Below, one piece after another: positions 18,226-25,844 of a stretch of 64,000 bases of DNA. Under the pieces are notes generated by a model. The model was not told the origin of the DNA. It made no database searches and saw only the letters and a program-made list of their open reading frames with translations. Location of the stretch: contig NZ_SJEE01000012.1 of the NCBI RefSeq assembly GCF_006937785.1, positions 1 to 64,000 of the forward strand, in the 5' to 3' direction. The stretch's first letter is position 1. Every line of letters starts with the position of its first letter. Both the position numbers and the translations under genes were made by a program. This stretch comes from Pseudanabaena sp. UWO311 (GTDB lineage Bacteria; Cyanobacteriota; Cyanobacteriia; Pseudanabaenales; Pseudanabaenaceae).

Positions 18226-18720
18226 ATGGCTAAGCGTGTAAGAATTGAGCCTATCGCCCAAGTAGCAGATATTGCAACAAATGGTGCATTACTGTCTGGC
18301 TTAATGGGAGACGAACTAAGTATTTTAAAAGAATGCGGTGGTCGCGGCATGTGTGCGACCTGTCACGTTTATATTCAAGACGGTATGTCTTCGCTTAGCC
18401 CAATGGGTAAACGAGAGCAGCGCACTTTAGAAGTTATTACTACGTGCAAACCCAACTCTAGACTTGCTTGTCAAGCCAAAGTGATGGGTGAGGGAATTGT
18501 AGTTGAACTGCCAGTCGGTATGTATGTTCAATCAATTCAAGACATCGAAGCTTTAATAGGAAGACGTTGTGAAAAACCATTGCTCAGCCCGATTACTGGT
18601 CAGACATTAGTCGAAGTTGGTCAATTAATTACGAGATCGGTTGTTCGTCAACTAGAAAACACCAATTTCAGTGTGGGAGAACAATTAGCAAATACGAAAA
18701 GAGTCGATATTTTTGAGTAA
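18226..18720 (+). CDS. [2Fe-2S] ferredoxin-like protein, Slr0148-type
   Basis: The 164-aa protein has a ferredoxin domain with ligands C37, C43, C46 (CGGRGMCATC) and C82 (RLACQAK), plus an additional C-terminal region of about 65 residues. It resembles Slr0148 of the Synechocystis photosystem II assembly (PAP) operon slr0144-slr0152. It comes first here, 123 bp before the V4R gene, followed by genes like slr0144 to slr0147. A role in photosystem II assembly electron transfer is inferred from that context. Confidence 0.82.
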   Translation: MAKRVRIEPIAQVADIATNGALLSGLMGDELSILKECGGRGMCATCHVYIQDGMSSLSPMGKREQRTLEVITTCKPNSRLACQAKVMGEGIVVELPVGMYVQSIQDIEALIGRRCEKPLLSPITGQTLVEVGQLITRSVVRQLENTNFSVGEQLANTKRVDIFE

Positions 18721-18843
18721 AAATAATCAGATTAATATCTGAGTCAAAATCAGTTTTTTATCGACATATTCTGCTTACTATCATTTTCTTATTCTCAAGA
18801 CTAGCTTTGTATTAAATAATTTTTTGGATAGGAGTATTTACTT

Positions 18844-19524
18844 ATGACTGTTGCTGTAGATCGTCCAAATAGCGCAATTAGAGCGAAAAGAAAAAACAAT
18901 CACTATAGTCTGCAAGATTTTTTGCAGCCCGATCTTGAAAAAGGCATCATCGAAGACTGGAACGGCTCAAGAAATATTCTTACCAGTGAAGATTTCATTA
19001 TTGGGCTACAAGAAGGATTAGAAGATGAAGTTGGAGAAGCTTCGGCTGCCGTCATGTATTCGATTGGATGTGAATGGGGGCAGCAAGATGCATTATTTTT
19101 CACAAAATGGTTTGAACGCGATTTTGGTCGCAGTATCCGTCAGACTAATCTACCTTTCTTGCTAGAAACTTGGTGGTGGCCATTTACCTCACAGGGTTGG
19201 GGGCGTTGGCAGGTAGATATGAGCGATCGCAAACAAGGATTTATGTTTATTAGTGTTTTTGACTCTGCTGTAGCTCGTAGCCTTGGCGATGTTGGCAAAC
19301 CAGTTTGCCACTTATATGCAGGCTTGTTCTCAGGATTCTTTACGCATCTAGTGAATAAAGAGCTGGAATGTATTGAAATTCAGTGCTATTCAATGGGTGA
19401 AAACTATTGTAAATTCTTGCTCGGTGGCAAAAATCGCATTGATGCAGCTTCGTTCTGGCTCAATGAAGGAGCGACGACTCGTGACATCGAAGGTCGTTTG
19501 CGAAACGGAGATTTTCTAAAATGA
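18844..19524 (+). CDS. V4R-domain protein, Slr0144-like
   Basis: The 226-aa protein carries a C-terminal V4R (4-vinyl reductase-like) domain ending in LECIEIQCYSMGENYCKFLL, with two cysteines (IQC and NYC). V4R domains bind small hydrophobic molecules or tetrapyrroles; the Synechocystis homologue Slr0144 belongs to the PAP operon linked to photosystem II assembly. The N-terminus (about 1-70) is specific to this family. Its stop overlaps the start of the next gene by 4 bp (ATGA), so translation is coupled. Confidence 0.83.
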   Translation: MTVAVDRPNSAIRAKRKNNHYSLQDFLQPDLEKGIIEDWNGSRNILTSEDFIIGLQEGLEDEVGEASAAVMYSIGCEWGQQDALFFTKWFERDFGRSIRQTNLPFLLETWWWPFTSQGWGRWQVDMSDRKQGFMFISVFDSAVARSLGDVGKPVCHLYAGLFSGFFTHLVNKELECIEIQCYSMGENYCKFLLGGKNRIDAASFWLNEGATTRDIEGRLRNGDFLK

Positions 19525-19799
19525 GCAGCTCAGACTGGCGTTTACAGCCATTACGCAATTTTTGGCAAAGTGTAAATTGGGAAAATCGCGCGATCACTCC
19601 AATGACAAGCAACAACGGCAAAAGTGCTCAGACGTTAAGCTTGTTAATGTCGGTAAGTCAATATTTTCGGGCAATTTCTTGGACAGGAATTCCTGAGATT
19701 GCCGCTACCACACCAGAGCCGAAGCTGAGTAGTAACTCTATTGACGCAAGTAATGAAACTCTTGAAGACTTCCTTGACGATATTTCCCAATTCTTCTAA
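19521..19799 (+). CDS. small protein of the photosystem II assembly operon (Slr0145-like position)
   Basis: The 92-aa protein has no recognised domain. It begins MSSSDWRLQPLRNFWQSVNW and ends with an acidic amphipathic stretch (ETLEDFLDDISQFF). It overlaps the upstream V4R gene by 4 bp and precedes the 152-aa gene by 65 bp. Its assignment as the Slr0145 counterpart is by position only. Confidence 0.7.
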   Translation: MSSSDWRLQPLRNFWQSVNWENRAITPMTSNNGKSAQTLSLLMSVSQYFRAISWTGIPEIAATTPEPKLSSNSIDASNETLEDFLDDISQFF

Positions 19800-19864
19800 G
19801 CCTATTAGGGCAAGCACTCTAGACCCTTCTTACTAAACCAATTAACTCTCTTGACACTAGAACT

Positions 19865-20323
19865 ATGATGCCGAAGATTCAGGAACTAATTAACCAAGCG
19901 CAAGATCGCTATCTTGTAACCGATGAACTGGGACTAATGGAAAGTTACATTAGTTCTTTGCCTGATCGCCTAAAGCTTTATAAACTAATTCGCGATCGTG
20001 AAATTGATATTTTGCAGGCAGTAGCTAACCAAGTCCCTACAGAACTGCCCAACGTAACTGACGAAGAGTTAGAATCTGGGATTAAAAATTTAATCCTTGT
20101 TTTGCGCTATAGCTCTATGGCAATGTTGCTGAATGATGAAAATTTTTTAAAGCAAAGATTGCTAAATTGGTTAGAAGGGATTATGTCCATGCGCGATATG
20201 CGCCGCCTCAATGAAACCCTCTACAAATTGCTTAATCAAGAACTAAAAAAACAATTTAGTTCTACTCATCTTTTGCTAATCCAGCCTTTGATTACCGCCG
20301 CCCAAGTCACGCTAATCTACTAG
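19865..20323 (+). CDS. helical protein of the photosystem II assembly operon (Slr0146-like)
   Basis: The 152-aa protein is predicted all-helical, without cysteines, signal peptide or membrane span. It begins MMPKIQELINQAQDRYLVTDELG and contains a MRDMRRLNETLYKLL helix. Position and size match slr0146 of the Synechocystis PAP operon. It is 12 bp upstream of the second V4R gene, indicating co-transcription. No biochemical function is known to me. Confidence 0.75.
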   Translation: MMPKIQELINQAQDRYLVTDELGLMESYISSLPDRLKLYKLIRDREIDILQAVANQVPTELPNVTDEELESGIKNLILVLRYSSMAMLLNDENFLKQRLLNWLEGIMSMRDMRRLNETLYKLLNQELKKQFSSTHLLLIQPLITAAQVTLIY

Positions 20324-20335
20324 AGACAAACCGTT

Positions 20336-20992
20336 ATGATTTCTGTCGCTGATCTCATCAAGGAAAATCGCGTCCCTTCTAACTTCTTTGACTACAACTC
20401 TTATGTCAAAGGTGATTTAGAAATTGGACTACTAGAAAATCGACGAGGCGATCGCCTTATTGCAGTTCCTGACACATTAATATCGTCACTTTATGTAGGT
20501 TTAGCCAAGGAAACAGGTCAAGCCTCGAAACTAGTTTTATTTAACTGCGGCAAGTGGTGGGGGAAAAACTTTTATACGCGCTTTACTGAATCTCTTGAGG
20601 AATATTACACACAATCTCTTGCTGAAATGGATATGATCACATTCCTTCAGAGCTTGAAGGAATGTTGGTTGACCCATGGCTGGGGTAAGTTTGAATTTGA
20701 TCCTCAATACCAAGCTCAAGGACTTATTTTAGTTAAAACTTATAATTCTCCCTATGCTCGGGTGATCGCGGGCAACACATTGCCAACTGCATATTTAGAG
20801 GCAGGTATTCTTACGTCTTTTTTCACGAGACTAACAGGTCGTGAATTATTGGCAGTACAGACAAGCTGCGAATCTCTAGGTGCTAGTCATAATATTTATA
20901 TCATCGGGTTACCTGAAAGGCTGCAAATTGTTGATTCATTTCTTGCTGAAGGTTTACCACACGAGACAATTTTGCAACGAGTGCTTAAATAA
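20336..20992 (+). CDS. V4R-domain protein, Slr0147-like
   Basis: The 218-aa paralogue of the protein at 18844 is the last gene of the operon. The V4R domain includes ELLAVQTSCESLGASHNIYI: the first cysteine of the paralogue's pair is kept, but the second position is not a cysteine. The two V4R proteins may work as a heterodimer, as in the slr0144/slr0147 pair of Synechocystis, which is inference. A terminator overlaps the stop codon. Confidence 0.82.
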   Translation: MISVADLIKENRVPSNFFDYNSYVKGDLEIGLLENRRGDRLIAVPDTLISSLYVGLAKETGQASKLVLFNCGKWWGKNFYTRFTESLEEYYTQSLAEMDMITFLQSLKECWLTHGWGKFEFDPQYQAQGLILVKTYNSPYARVIAGNTLPTAYLEAGILTSFFTRLTGRELLAVQTSCESLGASHNIYIIGLPERLQIVDSFLAEGLPHETILQRVLK

Positions 20993-21027
20993 AAAAGAGA
21001 CTCGCTTTGCGAGTCTCTTTTTTATTT
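20987..21027. terminator. bidirectional terminator overlapping two stop codons
   Basis: A perfect 19-bp stem (AAATAAAAAAGAGACTCGC) with a TTT loop contains the stop codon of the V4R gene on the left and of the PAM68 gene on the right. Confidence 0.9.
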
Positions 21028-21546
21028 CTTAGTATTTGTTTTTGCGCTTTCTTGATTAGCTTTGACTAGTTGCTGCTGTGATTTCCACGCGCCCCTTAAA
21101 TGTCCAAAGTTGGTCTTAAACTCTTCAGCTCCCCACCAGCTACCTACGCGCCCCTCATCCCAAGATGCAGAAATAGCTCCATAGCTGAGACCTACAACTC
21201 CTATGCCTAGAAATAACATACTCAATAAAACAACTGCTGAAGTTGGCAAATCGACTATATGTTTGCTTACAAGAAAATAGCTAACAATAAATGTTGTTAA
21301 CCCCAAGCCTGTAGGAATACCACAAAACAAAGCTGCACGTCGTACAATACGCCTATTGACTTCTTCAGGTATACCTAGAGATTCACTACGCTTCGTATTT
21401 GAGTTGGTACTGATAGTACTTTTCTGAGCATTTTTTGTGGCATTTACAGGAGCAGAAGGTGTCTTCTTAGATTCCTTAGACTCTTTTGTTTTTTTACTGC
21501 GATTATTTGGCTCGAAGGGAATACGTTCTGTCGTTGGTTTACTCAC
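21022..21546 (-). CDS. PAM68-family photosystem II assembly protein
   Basis: The 174-aa protein has a basic, Ser/Lys/Thr-rich N-terminus (1-65), then two transmembrane helices (about 72-90 and 100-122) and a C-terminal SWDEGRVGSWWGAEEFKTNFG motif, the DUF3464/PAM68 pattern. The homologues PAM68 in plants and Sll0933 in Synechocystis help early photosystem II assembly. The gene is downstream of rpsO on the same strand, an arrangement I recall from other cyanobacteria. Convergence with the V4R operon places two photosystem II assembly loci side by side. Confidence 0.88.
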   Translation of the reverse strand: MSKPTTERIPFEPNNRSKKTKESKESKKTPSAPVNATKNAQKSTISTNSNTKRSESLGIPEEVNRRIVRRAALFCGIPTGLGLTTFIVSYFLVSKHIVDLPTSAVVLLSMLFLGIGVVGLSYGAISASWDEGRVGSWWGAEEFKTNFGHLRGAWKSQQQLVKANQESAKTNTKK

Positions 21547-21572
21547 TTTTACTCCTTACTTTGGCTATAAAA

Positions 21573-21660
21573 CCTCAAAACATGTAGCTCCCGCGTAGCG
21601 GGTGGTACATGTTTTATCTTTGGTTTTTTAATTATGCCGAGGTACTTATGATGTGAAGCG
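21573..21660 (+). repeat. repeat family B copy
   Basis: A hairpin AAAACATGTA(G)CTCCCGCG...GGGTGGTACATGTTTT is followed by a tail TTTGGTTTTTTAATTATGCC then GAGGTACTTA. The same hairpin-plus-tail layout occurs at 23601-23697 and 38122-38199. Confidence 0.65.
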
Positions 21661-21681
21661 ATCGCATCTATGCTTTTAATC

Positions 21682-21951
21682 CTAGCCTCTTACGCCGAGA
21701 CTTTGGATCAGCTGTTTGTAATGAGCGCGATCTTGGTTGCGAACGTAGGCAAGTAAGCGCTTACGTTGTCCAATGATTTTCAACAAACTACGACGAGATG
21801 AAAAATCTTTAGGGTGTAACTTCAGATGAGTAGTCAACTGGGTGACACGCTCGGTTAATAATGCAACTTGAACATCTGAAGAGCCAGTGTCTGTGGGGTG
21901 CTTTTGATATTCGGAAAAGATTTCGAGCTTGCGTTCTTGCAACAGTGCCAT
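21682..21951 (-). CDS. rpsO: 30S ribosomal protein S15
   Basis: With start at 21951 the protein is 89 aa, the normal S15 length, beginning MALLQERKLEIFSEYQKHP. It contains the rRNA-binding TGSSDVQVALLTERV and LKLHPKDFSSRRSLLK segments. The frame extends 22 codons further upstream, but that part has no S15 similarity, so I reject the longer start. A long non-coding leader precedes it, as expected where S15 regulates its own mRNA, but I did not resolve a specific fold. Confidence 0.95.
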   Translation of the reverse strand: MALLQERKLEIFSEYQKHPTDTGSSDVQVALLTERVTQLTTHLKLHPKDFSSRRSLLKIIGQRKRLLAYVRNQDRAHYKQLIQSLGVRG

Positions 21952-22270
21952 GATAAAAACTTTAAACGTGTTTTGAGGTGTACGTGACATAAACTCGACA
22001 CTAAATGCGAAATTCAATGAATTTAGGCGTTACGGTGCGAGCTTCCCAACCTCACGATTGGGCATTCCTAGTTACTCCCATTTTTGGGATTTTGCCACTT
22101 ATCCAGAGAAATATGTTTACTTATCTCTTGGACAGTTCGACTGCATAGGCGGTTTCCGTTTCTCAGTAGTCTCTGAGTACATTTGTATGGCGATCGCCAT
22201 ATTTTCTGAAGGCGTTAGCTTTTAGAAAAACTAGTTTAACATGTTGACCGCATATTTTTGTATACAAAAG

Positions 22271-22315
22271 GATAAGTTTTGAAAGCGTTGCGAGGCAACG
22301 CTTTCAAAACTTATC
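22271..22315. other. long perfect hairpin
   Basis: The arms GATAAGTTTTGAAAGCGTTGC plus complement form 21 perfect pairs with a GAG loop. It lies between the rpsO promoter region and the end of the 41-aa gene. Confidence 0.75.
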
Positions 22316-22347
22316 TTGGTTTGGGTTTGAGCGTAAAGTGCTGTAAT

Positions 22348-22378
22348 AAATAAGTTGATGCAAAGCATCAGCTTATTT
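22348..22378 (-). terminator. terminator of the 41-aa gene
   Basis: The stem AAATAAGTTGATGC / GCATCAGCTTATTT (one G-T pair) with an AAA loop lies directly after the stop codon. Confidence 0.7.
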
Positions 22379-22380
22379 TA

Positions 22381-22506
22381 TTAATGGGCTGAGCCATTGC
22401 CATGATATTTATCGGTGTCGTAGAAACCATTACGAGTGCCAAAAAACAAACAGCTAACGGTAAACACAATGGTCATGATCGGCAGAATTACTTTGAGATC
22501 GAGCAT
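22381..22506 (-). CDS. 41-aa single-span membrane protein with GNGSAH tail
   Basis: A small gene. The protein starts MLDLKVILPIMTIVFTVSCL, a single transmembrane helix, then FFGTRNGFYDTDKYHGNGSAH, a polar tail. The layout and the conserved-looking FYDxDxYHGNGSAH end resemble small cyanobacterial thylakoid proteins associated with photosystems (possibly the Ssl2148/Psb35 type), but I cannot confirm the family. ATG start, TAA stop and a hairpin just downstream support a real gene. Confidence 0.7.
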   Translation of the reverse strand: MLDLKVILPIMTIVFTVSCLFFGTRNGFYDTDKYHGNGSAH

Positions 22507-22634
22507 GTTTTAAGATGTTTGGATAAAGTGACACAGGTATATATTAAACCCAAAAAATATTAAGAAGGTAACCTGTATTGGCTTTCTTAATGTTTATAGC
22601 AATTTACCCCAATTCGCCAAGTGTACTTGGAAAA

Positions 22635-22687
22635 CAAGCCAAAGAGAGAGTTGCGGCGCTTTGCGCCGCAACTCTCTCTTTGGCTTG
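22635..22687 (-). terminator. terminator of FHA-LuxR gene
   Basis: A 25-bp perfect stem (CAAGCCAAAGAGAGAGTTGC plus GGCGC) with a TTT loop, 12 bp beyond the stop codon. Confidence 0.85.
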
Positions 22688-22699
22688 TGACTACTAGAA

Positions 22700-23431
22700 C
22701 TAGTTATTACTACCGTCTGTGTTATCTGCGCTATCACTACTGGTGGTAGGGCGATAACTTTGTTCAAAGGCGTAACGCACAATCTGTGAACGATTTTCCA
22801 GATTCAGCTTAGTCATAATGCTGCTGAGATGAGTTTGAACAGTCCTCGGACTGATCTGCAACCGTTTGCCAATTTCTTTGTTAGTAAAGCCTTGGACAAC
22901 TTGCCAGAAAACCCTCTCCTCTGAAGGAGTAAGCGTAGTGCGAGAAACAGGAGCCGTGGGCTGCTGAAATAGTCGCATATGCTCAGTAGTAGGACGATGG
23001 GGTTCTCGTTTATGTGGCGAAAAGAAATCTATATCAGTTTTGCCAATGGTCATGCGATCGCCACTTTTTAACAAAATGGGGAAAGTAATCCGCTGTCCAC
23101 GCATAAAGGAACCATTGCGGCTACCAAAATCGACAAGGTAGAAGCTGCCAGACTCATTGTTATTGTTGCGATTTTTGAGATCTCCCTTTATAGAAGACTC
23201 AAAGCCTTCATTTTTTGACGCTCCCACGATTTGTAATGTGGCGTGGTAGCGTGAGACCCATTTATCTGTCAATACAATTGAATTGTCATAGCCTCTACCA
23301 ATTGTCCAGAAATCTGCGTTTATAAGTGGAATCATCTGCTGCCCCTCATCTGCATGAACGATCAGGTAGGGGTGTGGGTGTAGAAGTGTCACTGAACTAT
23401 TAGACAACTTTGTTGTGTGCATCTCAATCAA
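22700..23431 (-). CDS. FHA-LuxR transcriptional regulator
   Basis: The 243-aa regulator fuses an N-terminal FHA domain (about 30-135; GRGYDNSIVL, VSRYHATL, VDFGSRNGSF), which binds phosphothreonine, to a C-terminal LuxR/NarL-type helix-turn-helix (about 165-230; LTPSEERVFWQVVQGFTNKE, then SPRTVQTHLSSIMTKL). The fusion suggests control by Ser/Thr protein kinases. No kinase is adjacent. The C-terminal tail is Ser/Asp/Asn-rich. The start is the ATG of MIEMHTTKLS; the second Met four codons in is an alternative. Confidence 0.9.
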   Translation of the reverse strand: MIEMHTTKLSNSSVTLLHPHPYLIVHADEGQQMIPLINADFWTIGRGYDNSIVLTDKWVSRYHATLQIVGASKNEGFESSIKGDLKNRNNNNESGSFYLVDFGSRNGSFMRGQRITFPILLKSGDRMTIGKTDIDFFSPHKREPHRPTTEHMRLFQQPTAPVSRTTLTPSEERVFWQVVQGFTNKEIGKRLQISPRTVQTHLSSIMTKLNLENRSQIVRYAFEQSYRPTTSSDSADNTDGSNN

Positions 23432-23759
23432 TTGCCAATATAACTTATTTATATATTGTGAGACGAGTTTAATAAATTTTGAGTTCCTTTTTTGGATTCA
23501 TGGCTTTTGCTGACATATTCTGTCACGATTTCTTTTGACATTAATTTTCTGGTCTTAAACTATGTTGGTGGTTGCTATACTCACTACAAGTAAATAGAAA
23601 TCCTCAAAAAATCTACCGCCTGCGCAGCGGGCAGTACAGTTTTTTACTCTGTTTTTTAGCTATGCTAAGTTACTCAAAAAAACAAAGAAATGAAGCATAT
23701 GCTACTTTTCTCTTATCATTACAAATCTTAAAAATCCTATGAGTTCTTGTTAAAAAAAC
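23432..23759. other. 328-bp intergenic region
   Basis: There is no gene. It contains the upstream region of the FHA-LuxR gene, a repeat family B copy at 23601-23697 and the promoter region of the next operon. Confidence 0.6.
23601..23697 (+). repeat. repeat family B copy
   Basis: TCCTCAAAAAATCTACCGCC...GCGGGCAGTACAG is followed by a T-rich tail ending GCTATGCTAAGTTACT, then AAGAAATGAAGCA. The layout parallels 21573-21660, including the ATGAAGCG-like end. Confidence 0.6.
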
Positions 23760-24179
23760 ATGATTTGGATTGCGATCACCACACAGTTAATACTTAGCGT
23801 AGGATTGCTATGGGCTTCATGGCAGGTCTGGTTATTACGCAATGCACTCCAATCAACAGTAAAAACTGTAGATGGCTGGACTGAAGCTTGCGAAAATGGC
23901 TTACAAGTATCTACTCCTAACCTTGAAGTTGCTCGTGGCGGTGTTGGCACGGCACGTGAGCAATACCAAATATTGCAAAATCAGTTAGAAAAAATTCGCA
24001 AACTATTGTCTGTACTTGTGCGTGGTGTATCCTTTTTAGGGAGTCGGTGGCAAAAGTCGCGGAAAGGTGCGCCAAAGGGTGTGCCAAACTCTCTAAATAA
24101 CAAACCAAACGGCAAAAACAAAGGGTCGTCAGTGAGCAAGTCGTCAGGGAGCAAGCACAATGTCAAACGGCGCAGGTAA
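23760..24179 (+). CDS. membrane-anchored protein with basic tail
   Basis: The 139-aa protein has one N-terminal transmembrane helix (about 3-22, ITTQLILSVGLLWASWQVW), a helical region (about 25-85) and a strongly basic, Ser/Lys/Asn-rich tail ending KHNVKRRR. It overlaps the YtxH-like gene by 20 bp. The three genes from 23760 to 25090 look like one operon of small membrane-anchored coiled-coil proteins. Function unknown. Confidence 0.75.
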   Translation: MIWIAITTQLILSVGLLWASWQVWLLRNALQSTVKTVDGWTEACENGLQVSTPNLEVARGGVGTAREQYQILQNQLEKIRKLLSVLVRGVSFLGSRWQKSRKGAPKGVPNSLNNKPNGKNKGSSVSKSSGSKHNVKRRR

Positions 24180-24519
24180 ATTTTTCGGTGGATTGATTGT
24201 AGGTACTGCGATCGGAGCAGTAGTTGGTGTATTATTTGCGCCGAGGGCAGGCAAAGAAACTCGTCAAGTTTTGAAGCGCTCGGCGCAAGATTTACCGCAA
24301 CTAGCTGAAGAGTTAGGTTCTAATGTGCAGTATCAAGCAGATCGGTTTACTGAGCAGGCGCAACGAACTATTGATGAGACGTTAGTCCGTTTACAGGAGG
24401 CGATCGCTACAGGTCAAGAAGCTAGTCGTAAGCTACAGGACGAACTAGCGCTATCAATGAGTGGTTTGCCAAATAATTCGCTCAGTGAAGATGATCACAC
24501 TATTGAAGATGAAGAATAA
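24160..24519 (+). CDS. YtxH-domain protein
   Basis: The 119-aa protein carries the YtxH signature: a glycine-rich helix FFGGLIVGTAIGAVVGVLFAP followed by RAGKETRQ and an amphipathic coiled coil (about 40-100). The acidic tail ends EDDHTIEDEE. YtxH proteins are linked to general stress in Bacillus; the biochemical role is unknown. It is the middle gene of the operon, overlapping the upstream gene and 31 bp before the next. Confidence 0.85.
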   Translation: MSNGAGKFFGGLIVGTAIGAVVGVLFAPRAGKETRQVLKRSAQDLPQLAEELGSNVQYQADRFTEQAQRTIDETLVRLQEAIATGQEASRKLQDELALSMSGLPNNSLSEDDHTIEDEE

Positions 24520-24550
24520 GCCTCTAAAGAGTAAACACCTATAGGAAATT

Positions 24551-25090
24551 ATGTCAGAAGCGATCTTTCTCCTAGGTTTGTCATTTTTATTGGTGGTCGT
24601 TTGTCTGACGATTCTTTTGCTCACGGCAATCCCTGCTTTTCAGGAACTAGCAAAAGCCGCCAATAGTATCATCCGCTTAGCTGATACTTTAACGCGAGAG
24701 TTACCTGCGACACTCGAAGCAATTCGGATGACAGGGCTAGAGCTGAGTGAATTAAGTGATGAGCTCAACCAAGGGGCAAAAAGTGCTGGTGAGGCTGTGA
24801 AGCAAGTAAATGATGGCATCAAGGGTGTACGCCAAGGTGCGTCTAATGCAACTATTGCAACTAAAAGTGCATTTGCTGGCTTAAAAGCTGGATTAAAATC
24901 CCTCGGTCGTCCTCGCCGTCAAAAGCGATCGCCTTCAGATTTATATCCAGAAAACTTACGATCCAGTAATCTACCTTCCGAAGACTTAGATAAAAGTGAA
25001 GATAATATGACTAGACAAAATCGGCTAGTTACCCCTGACGAAATGAGATCTGAGGGCTTTATGGGAGATTTGACCCCAGATGAAGATTAA
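24551..25090 (+). CDS. DUF948-like membrane-anchored coiled-coil protein
   Basis: The 179-aa protein has an N-terminal transmembrane helix (about 5-28, FLLGLSFLLVVVCLTILLLT), then a long helical region (about 30-125) with heptad-like Leu/Ala pattern, like DUF948 proteins. Basic GLKSLGRPRRQKR and a disordered acidic tail follow. The pairing of YtxH and DUF948 proteins recurs in bacteria. Its stop codon lies within a bidirectional terminator shared with the Fur-family gene. Confidence 0.8.
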   Translation: MSEAIFLLGLSFLLVVVCLTILLLTAIPAFQELAKAANSIIRLADTLTRELPATLEAIRMTGLELSELSDELNQGAKSAGEAVKQVNDGIKGVRQGASNATIATKSAFAGLKAGLKSLGRPRRQKRSPSDLYPENLRSSNLPSEDLDKSEDNMTRQNRLVTPDEMRSEGFMGDLTPDED

Positions 25091-25124
25091 AAAAATTGGT
25101 GCATTGCTGCACCAATTTTTTTAA
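25087..25124. terminator. bidirectional terminator overlapping two stop codons
   Basis: The stem TTAAAAAAATTGGTGCA and complement (17 bp) with a TTGC loop includes the stop codons of the DUF948-like gene (+) and the Fur-family gene (-). Confidence 0.85.
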
Positions 25125-25540
25125 TGTTGACAGCGATCGCAGACACCATTAACAGTTATCTCGTAGCTATCAACTTTTAGCCCTGCACGAAGTTTCCGAA
25201 AACTTAAACCCTCAAAGGCATCCCACTCGATATCCTCAATCTTGCCGCAACATCTGCACCGAAAATGATGATGTGGCTCTACATTGGCATCATAACGACA
25301 TACACCCTGCTCCAATAGAACTTCTCGCACTAATCCTGCATCACGCAAAGTCTGGAGCGAAAGGTAAACGGTTGCTTGAGAAGAAGTTGGCGCATCTTGG
25401 TTTAAATCATTTAGGATCTGGTCGGCGGTTGGATGATCCAGACGCTCAAGTAAATTCGCATATACGGCAAAACGTTGTGGCGTGACACGCAACCCCTTAG
25501 ATTTCAAGATTTGTACAACTCGATCCGCTTGCTTTTGCAT
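25121..25540 (-). CDS. Fur-family regulator, PerR-type
   Basis: The 139-aa Fur-family repressor has a winged helix-turn-helix (about 15-80, RVTPQRFAVYANLLER; TVYLSLQTLRDAGLV) and a C-terminal metal-binding domain with HHHFRCRCCGK and terminal CDRCQH, the two CxxC pairs of the structural zinc site. It is divergent from a peroxiredoxin gene, matching the slr1738 (PerR) / sll1621 arrangement of Synechocystis, so peroxide sensing is the likely role. A cysteine within the first CxxC (CRCC) is an extra feature. Confidence 0.88.
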   Translation of the reverse strand: MQKQADRVVQILKSKGLRVTPQRFAVYANLLERLDHPTADQILNDLNQDAPTSSQATVYLSLQTLRDAGLVREVLLEQGVCRYDANVEPHHHFRCRCCGKIEDIEWDAFEGLSFRKLRAGLKVDSYEITVNGVCDRCQH

Positions 25541-25844
25541 ATAGCCTTACTCCTGATTCCCGCTAAATTTTCTTGTAAAGATCTTGCAGACTAGATTTAC
25601 AGTTTTAAGAATTTAGTAATCTGCTCTTTAAAGATAGGAAAATTTAACTAAAAGATTTTAAATAAAAATTTCACAAGTAATGAGCTTGTTTACTTACTTG
25701 ATTTGCAACTATATCATTACTATCTAAGAACAACAAATTTATTAAACTTTTTAAAAGAATTGAGTAGCTATGGGTATTGACTAACTTCTAAATAAGAACT
25801 ATTCTTAAAAGTGCTCAGATAAGTATTTACCTCAAGAGAAAAAT
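25541..25844. other. divergent perR-peroxiredoxin control region
   Basis: This 304-bp AT-rich spacer has no gene. It contains the candidate PerR box at 25793-25807 and a looser TAATGA...TCATTA inverted repeat (about 25678-25718). Confidence 0.6.
25793..25807. promoter_or_regulatory. candidate PerR/Fur box
   Basis: TAAGAACTATTCTTA is a 6-3-6 perfect inverted repeat, equal to a 7-1-7 Fur/PerR-type box with one mismatch. It lies 37 bp before the peroxiredoxin start codon. Confidence 0.5.

Larger units (their letters stand above)
21952..22380. other. rpsO upstream region with hairpins
   Basis: I see no gene in these 429 bp. It includes the putative rpsO leader (about 21952-22240), a 21-bp perfect-stem hairpin at 22271-22315 and the terminator of the 41-aa gene at 22348-22378. 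Confidence 0.6.

Noticed and set aside
21952-22017. N-terminal extension of rpsO
   Set aside because: S15 normally starts at MALLQERK; the 22 upstream codons show no family similarity.
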